Shown in pieces: positions 32,487 to 34,985 of a stretch of 34,985 nucleotides of DNA; position 1 is the first letter of the stretch; the number at the start of each line of letters is the position of its first letter. The DNA comes from Nitrospirota bacterium. GTDB lineage: Bacteria; Nitrospirota; Thermodesulfovibrionia; Thermodesulfovibrionales; UBA6898. Under the pieces are notes generated by a model. That model searched no databases and was not told the DNA's origin. It saw only the letters and a program-made list of their open reading frames with translations. The DNA is taken from contig JACRHC010000131.1 in assembly GCA_016217675.1 (NCBI GenBank), positions 1 to 34,985 of the forward strand, read 5' to 3'. The position numbers were made by a program, and so were the translations under genes.

Positions 32487-33761
32487 ATGATCTTGTCTCC
32501 AAAACCAACATTCAGGGAGGCATTCCGGTATTGGCTCAAGCTCGGCTTCATCAGTTTCGGCGGTCCCACAGGTCAGATTGCGATGATGCATAAGGAGGTT
32601 GTCGAAAAGAAAAAATGGATGCCTGAAGACCAGTTCCTCCACGCTCTAAACTTCTGTATGCTGCTGCCAGGCCCGGAAGCACAGCAGTTGGCAACATACA
32701 TAGGATGGACTCTCAACCGCACCCGTGGAGCCCTCGCAGCAGGAATCCTCTTTGTGCTGCCCTCGGTCTTTATTCTCTGGGGCCTGAGCTGGATTTATAT
32801 TGCCTATGGCACTATTCCATCGGTAGCAGCAATGCTCTACGGCCTTAAGCCGGCTGTGGTGGCTATTGTGGCCGAGGCTGTGATCAGGATAGGCAAGAAG
32901 TCTCTGAAAACCAGGGGACTTGTTGTACTGGCCGCTTCATCGTTTCTGGCGATCTATTTTCTCAACGTCCCCTTTCCGCTCCTTGTCTTCACTGCAGGCA
33001 TAATCGGTTATCTGCTCGATCATCGCTTATCCGGCAAAGCAAAAGCAGATAACCCGACTGCAGCCGAAACAGCCCAATATACCATATCAGGAGGATGGAG
33101 CCGAACTGTCAGGATTGCGGCATTCGGAATTATTCTCTGGTCTTCTCCGGCAATTCTTCTTGGCATGTGGCTGGGATGGGACTCGATCTTTGTCAATATC
33201 GGCATCCTGTTCAGCAAGGCGGCTCTCGTAACCTTTGGTGGCGCATATGCCGTGCTCGGTTACATCAGCCAGCAGGCGGTGAACCATTATGGCTGGCTTC
33301 TGCCTGAGCAGATGATGGACGGCCTTGCGCTTGCCGAGACCACTCCTGGCCCGCTCATCATGGTGAACCAGTTCGTGGCTTATGTTGCTGCGTACCTTCA
33401 TGCACCGGGGCTCCCCCCTGTAATAGCAGGAGCTATCGGAGGACTGTTGGCCACATGGGTAACGTTTGTGCCTTCCATGCTCTGGATATTCATAGGCGCG
33501 CCCTATATCGAGACGCTCAGAAGAAATGCGAAACTATCATCGGCCCTGACAGCTATCACCGCAGCAGTCGTAGGCGTTGTTCTTAATCTGGCAGTGAACT
33601 TTTCTCACCACACGCTGCTGCCGGAAGCAGGCGGCTTTGACTGGTACGCACTTGCCGCTTCTCTCATAATCTTCATGGGCATGACAACGTTTAAATGGGG
33701 AATGGTTCCGGTGATTATCGGATCAGCCGTGACCGGATTTTTCTGGAAGATGTTCGTATAA
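32487..33761 (+). CDS. chrA: Chromate transporter ChrA (CHR family, two-domain)
   Basis: A 424-residue membrane protein with two homologous CHR halves. The first has WLKLGFISFGGPTGQIAMMHKEVVEKKKWM and LLPGPEAQQLATYIGW. The second has LFSKAALVTFGGAYAVLGYISQQAV and GLALAETTPGPLIMVNQFVAYV. About ten to twelve hydrophobic segments are visible. It exports chromate. The ATG directly follows GGGAGC, which is too close for ideal initiation; a TTG two codons later is spaced better. It starts 12 bases after chrB. Confidence 0.95.
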   Translation: MILSPKPTFREAFRYWLKLGFISFGGPTGQIAMMHKEVVEKKKWMPEDQFLHALNFCMLLPGPEAQQLATYIGWTLNRTRGALAAGILFVLPSVFILWGLSWIYIAYGTIPSVAAMLYGLKPAVVAIVAEAVIRIGKKSLKTRGLVVLAASSFLAIYFLNVPFPLLVFTAGIIGYLLDHRLSGKAKADNPTAAETAQYTISGGWSRTVRIAAFGIILWSSPAILLGMWLGWDSIFVNIGILFSKAALVTFGGAYAVLGYISQQAVNHYGWLLPEQMMDGLALAETTPGPLIMVNQFVAYVAAYLHAPGLPPVIAGAIGGLLATWVTFVPSMLWIFIGAPYIETLRRNAKLSSALTAITAAVVGVVLNLAVNFSHHTLLPEAGGFDWYALAASLIIFMGMTTFKWGMVPVIIGSAVTGFFWKMFV

Positions 33762-33786
33762 CGAAAATACATGCAGGAGGCTTATC

Positions 33787-34341
33787 ATGAAAGAAGTGAC
33801 TGAGATGGCAGTAAAACTTATGGCAGCATCAGCACGGACAGCGCCCAAGGCAGGGGGCAAGGATTTTCTTGAGATCGTGGTGATCACAAAGGATGAAGAC
33901 CTGAAGGCGATCGCAGAGTCGATGAAGGCGTACGCACCGAAGAGCACAAACGAGGCCTTCTGGCTGAGGGACGCCTCGAACATCGAAAATTCACAGGCAC
34001 TTCTCCTGGTGGGCTTGGCAAAACCGGTCACAGCCGGATATGACTGCGGAGCGTGCGGATATCCGACCTGCGGTGAATTTGCAAAGAACAAGCAGATGAA
34101 GAACAAGGAGATGGGCTACACCGGTCCGCACTGCGTGATGAGGATGATCGACATCGGCGTTGCCCTCTCGTCAGCAGCAAAGACCGCGAGCATATTGAAT
34201 GTGGACAACCGCGTTCAGCAGAGAGTTGGAGCGGCGGCACGTTCACTCGGCCTGATCAAAGGTGAAGTGGTTATGGGTATCCCGGTCAGCATAACCGGCA
34301 AGAGCATCTATTACGACCGGCAGACAGCAGCGAAACATTAA
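33787..34341 (+). CDS. DUF2148 iron-sulfur (ferredoxin-like) protein
   Basis: A 184-residue protein of the DUF2148 family. The first three cysteines of a probable 4Fe-4S site are Cys87, Cys90 and Cys95 (YDCGACGYPTCGEF), and Cys116 (GPHC) is the likely fourth. The N-terminal part resembles the family helix (AVKLMAASARTAPKAGGKD). The C-terminus has NRVQQRVGAAARSLGL and a GIPVSITGKSIYYDR ending. It is widespread in anaerobes; the function is unknown, probably electron transfer. GGAGG precedes the ATG by six bases. It follows chrA by 25 bases and may be in the same operon. Confidence 0.88.
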   Translation: MKEVTEMAVKLMAASARTAPKAGGKDFLEIVVITKDEDLKAIAESMKAYAPKSTNEAFWLRDASNIENSQALLLVGLAKPVTAGYDCGACGYPTCGEFAKNKQMKNKEMGYTGPHCVMRMIDIGVALSSAAKTASILNVDNRVQQRVGAAARSLGLIKGEVVMGIPVSITGKSIYYDRQTAAKH

Positions 34342-34364
34342 CAAATCACCACTCCCGAAATCAT

Positions 34365-34500
34365 AACTCCCCCTCCCCCCTCTTATCTTAAGAGGGGGCG
34401 CTGAAGCCAACTGTAGGCGCCTTAGGCAGCGGGGGCGTTAACGAGATGCCCCACAAAGCTCCCCGCCTATTTTAGGAGGGGTGGCCAAAGGCCGGGGTGG
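34365..34500. repeat. GC-rich intergenic repeat-like region with palindromes
   Basis: It contains a perfect 10-bp inverted repeat CCCCCTCTTA/TAAGAGGGGG with a 3-base loop (about 34376-34398) and later CTCCCC...GAGGGG. A GGCCAAAGGCC palindrome follows. It resembles the short palindromic repeats elsewhere in the window but is not the same element. No T-run follows the hairpin. No gene is seen between 34342 and 34535. Confidence 0.45.
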
Positions 34501-34535
34501 TAATCCAGAGGAAAATTTAGAAAGGTGTAAATTTT

Positions 34536-34985
34536 ATGACAAATATACTCTCGCCCTTCACCGCACTATGCTCTGTCGGCTTCTTTGCCAAGCTCTCCTA
34601 TGCCCTTGCAAGGAGCCCGGTGCTCCCCCTCTTCGCGCTCTATTTAGGCGCTGGGCCTGAAGCGATCGGCTTTGCAGTCGGCATATCGACCGTTACCGGG
34701 ATATTTTTCAAGCTTCCGGCAGGGGCACTGTCCGATGTAATTGGCAGGAAGCGCACCATGTTAATCGGCCTGGTCTTCTTTGCTGTGATGCCCTTCACCT
34801 ATCTTCTGGTGAAAGATTACAGCCTGCTGGTCATCATCAGGTTTATACACGGCCTTGCAACCGCTATCTATGGCCCCGTAGCCATGGCAGTTGTCGCAGA
34901 TATAGCAGGCAAAAACAAAGGCGAGATGCTTTCATGGTTTTCGTCAGTGACCATTATCGGCAATCTTCTGGGAGCACCGCTTGGA
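34536..34985 (+). CDS. MFS transporter, N-terminal part (cut by window end)
   Basis: The open frame from ATG 34536 runs to the end of the window (150 codons). It shows four or five hydrophobic segments, the MFS motif A (GALSDVIGRKR) between the second and third, and IIRFIHGLATAIYGPVAMAVVAD as in drug/sugar efflux members. AAAGGTG precedes the ATG by eight bases. The substrate cannot be judged. Confidence 0.85.
   Translation, partial: MTNILSPFTALCSVGFFAKLSYALARSPVLPLFALYLGAGPEAIGFAVGISTVTGIFFKLPAGALSDVIGRKRTMLIGLVFFAVMPFTYLLVKDYSLLVIIRFIHGLATAIYGPVAMAVVADIAGKNKGEMLSWFSSVTIIGNLLGAPLG

Overview
The window is a stretch of bacterial chromosome of roughly even base composition. The gene set is menaquinone by the futalosine route (mqnA), GH57 amylase, NagZ, archease with RtcB, ChrB/ChrA, a c-haem HD-GYP sensor and a sigma-54 two-component pair. 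It suits an anaerobic or microaerobic Gram-negative, most likely Nitrospirota or a deltaproteobacterial-type lineage. That assignment is inference from gene content only.

Positions 1-13020 are accessory DNA. A terminator is followed by a 5'-truncated YefM-type antitoxin, an intact YoeB toxin and an orphan HigA-like HTH protein. Next is an 8-repeat CRISPR array with its leader on the right, then a complete type I-C cas operon on the minus strand, transcribed toward the array in the order cas3-cas5c-cas8c(cas11c)-cas7c-[four-helix-bundle gene]-cas4-[BRO fragment, YhcG-type nuclease]-cas1-cas2. The bracketed genes are not standard I-C members. Upstream of cas3 are an intact BRO gene and a REP-associated tyrosine transposase (RAYT), with REP-like palindromes around them. 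One 5'-RAYT-like repeat supplies the Shine-Dalgarno sequence and start-codon context of cas3.

Positions 13039-19848 (minus strand) hold nagZ, a GH57 glucanotransferase-like enzyme, an exported FlgT/FG-GAP-like protein, uppS and cdsA. They point to glycogen, cell-wall recycling and envelope lipid metabolism.

Positions 20116-26706 (plus strand) hold ftsY, archease, a haem/Cys-rich HD-GYP sensor, rtcB and mqnA. The rtcB frame is interrupted once by TGA, exactly at the invariant active-site cysteine codon. The frame continues perfectly afterwards, and a SECIS-like hairpin lies just downstream. The best reading is a selenocysteine-containing RNA ligase RtcB, the most notable item in the window. 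A repeat element flanked by a 13-bp direct repeat separates rtcB from mqnA; a related copy lies upstream of ftsY.

Positions 26887-34985 (plus strand) hold an exported Ala/Lys/Pro-rich protein with a strong terminator, a histidine kinase/NtrC regulator/SprT-like protein operon, a chromate operon (chrB-chrA) behind tandem palindromic operators, a DUF2148 iron-sulfur protein, and an MFS transporter cut by the window end.
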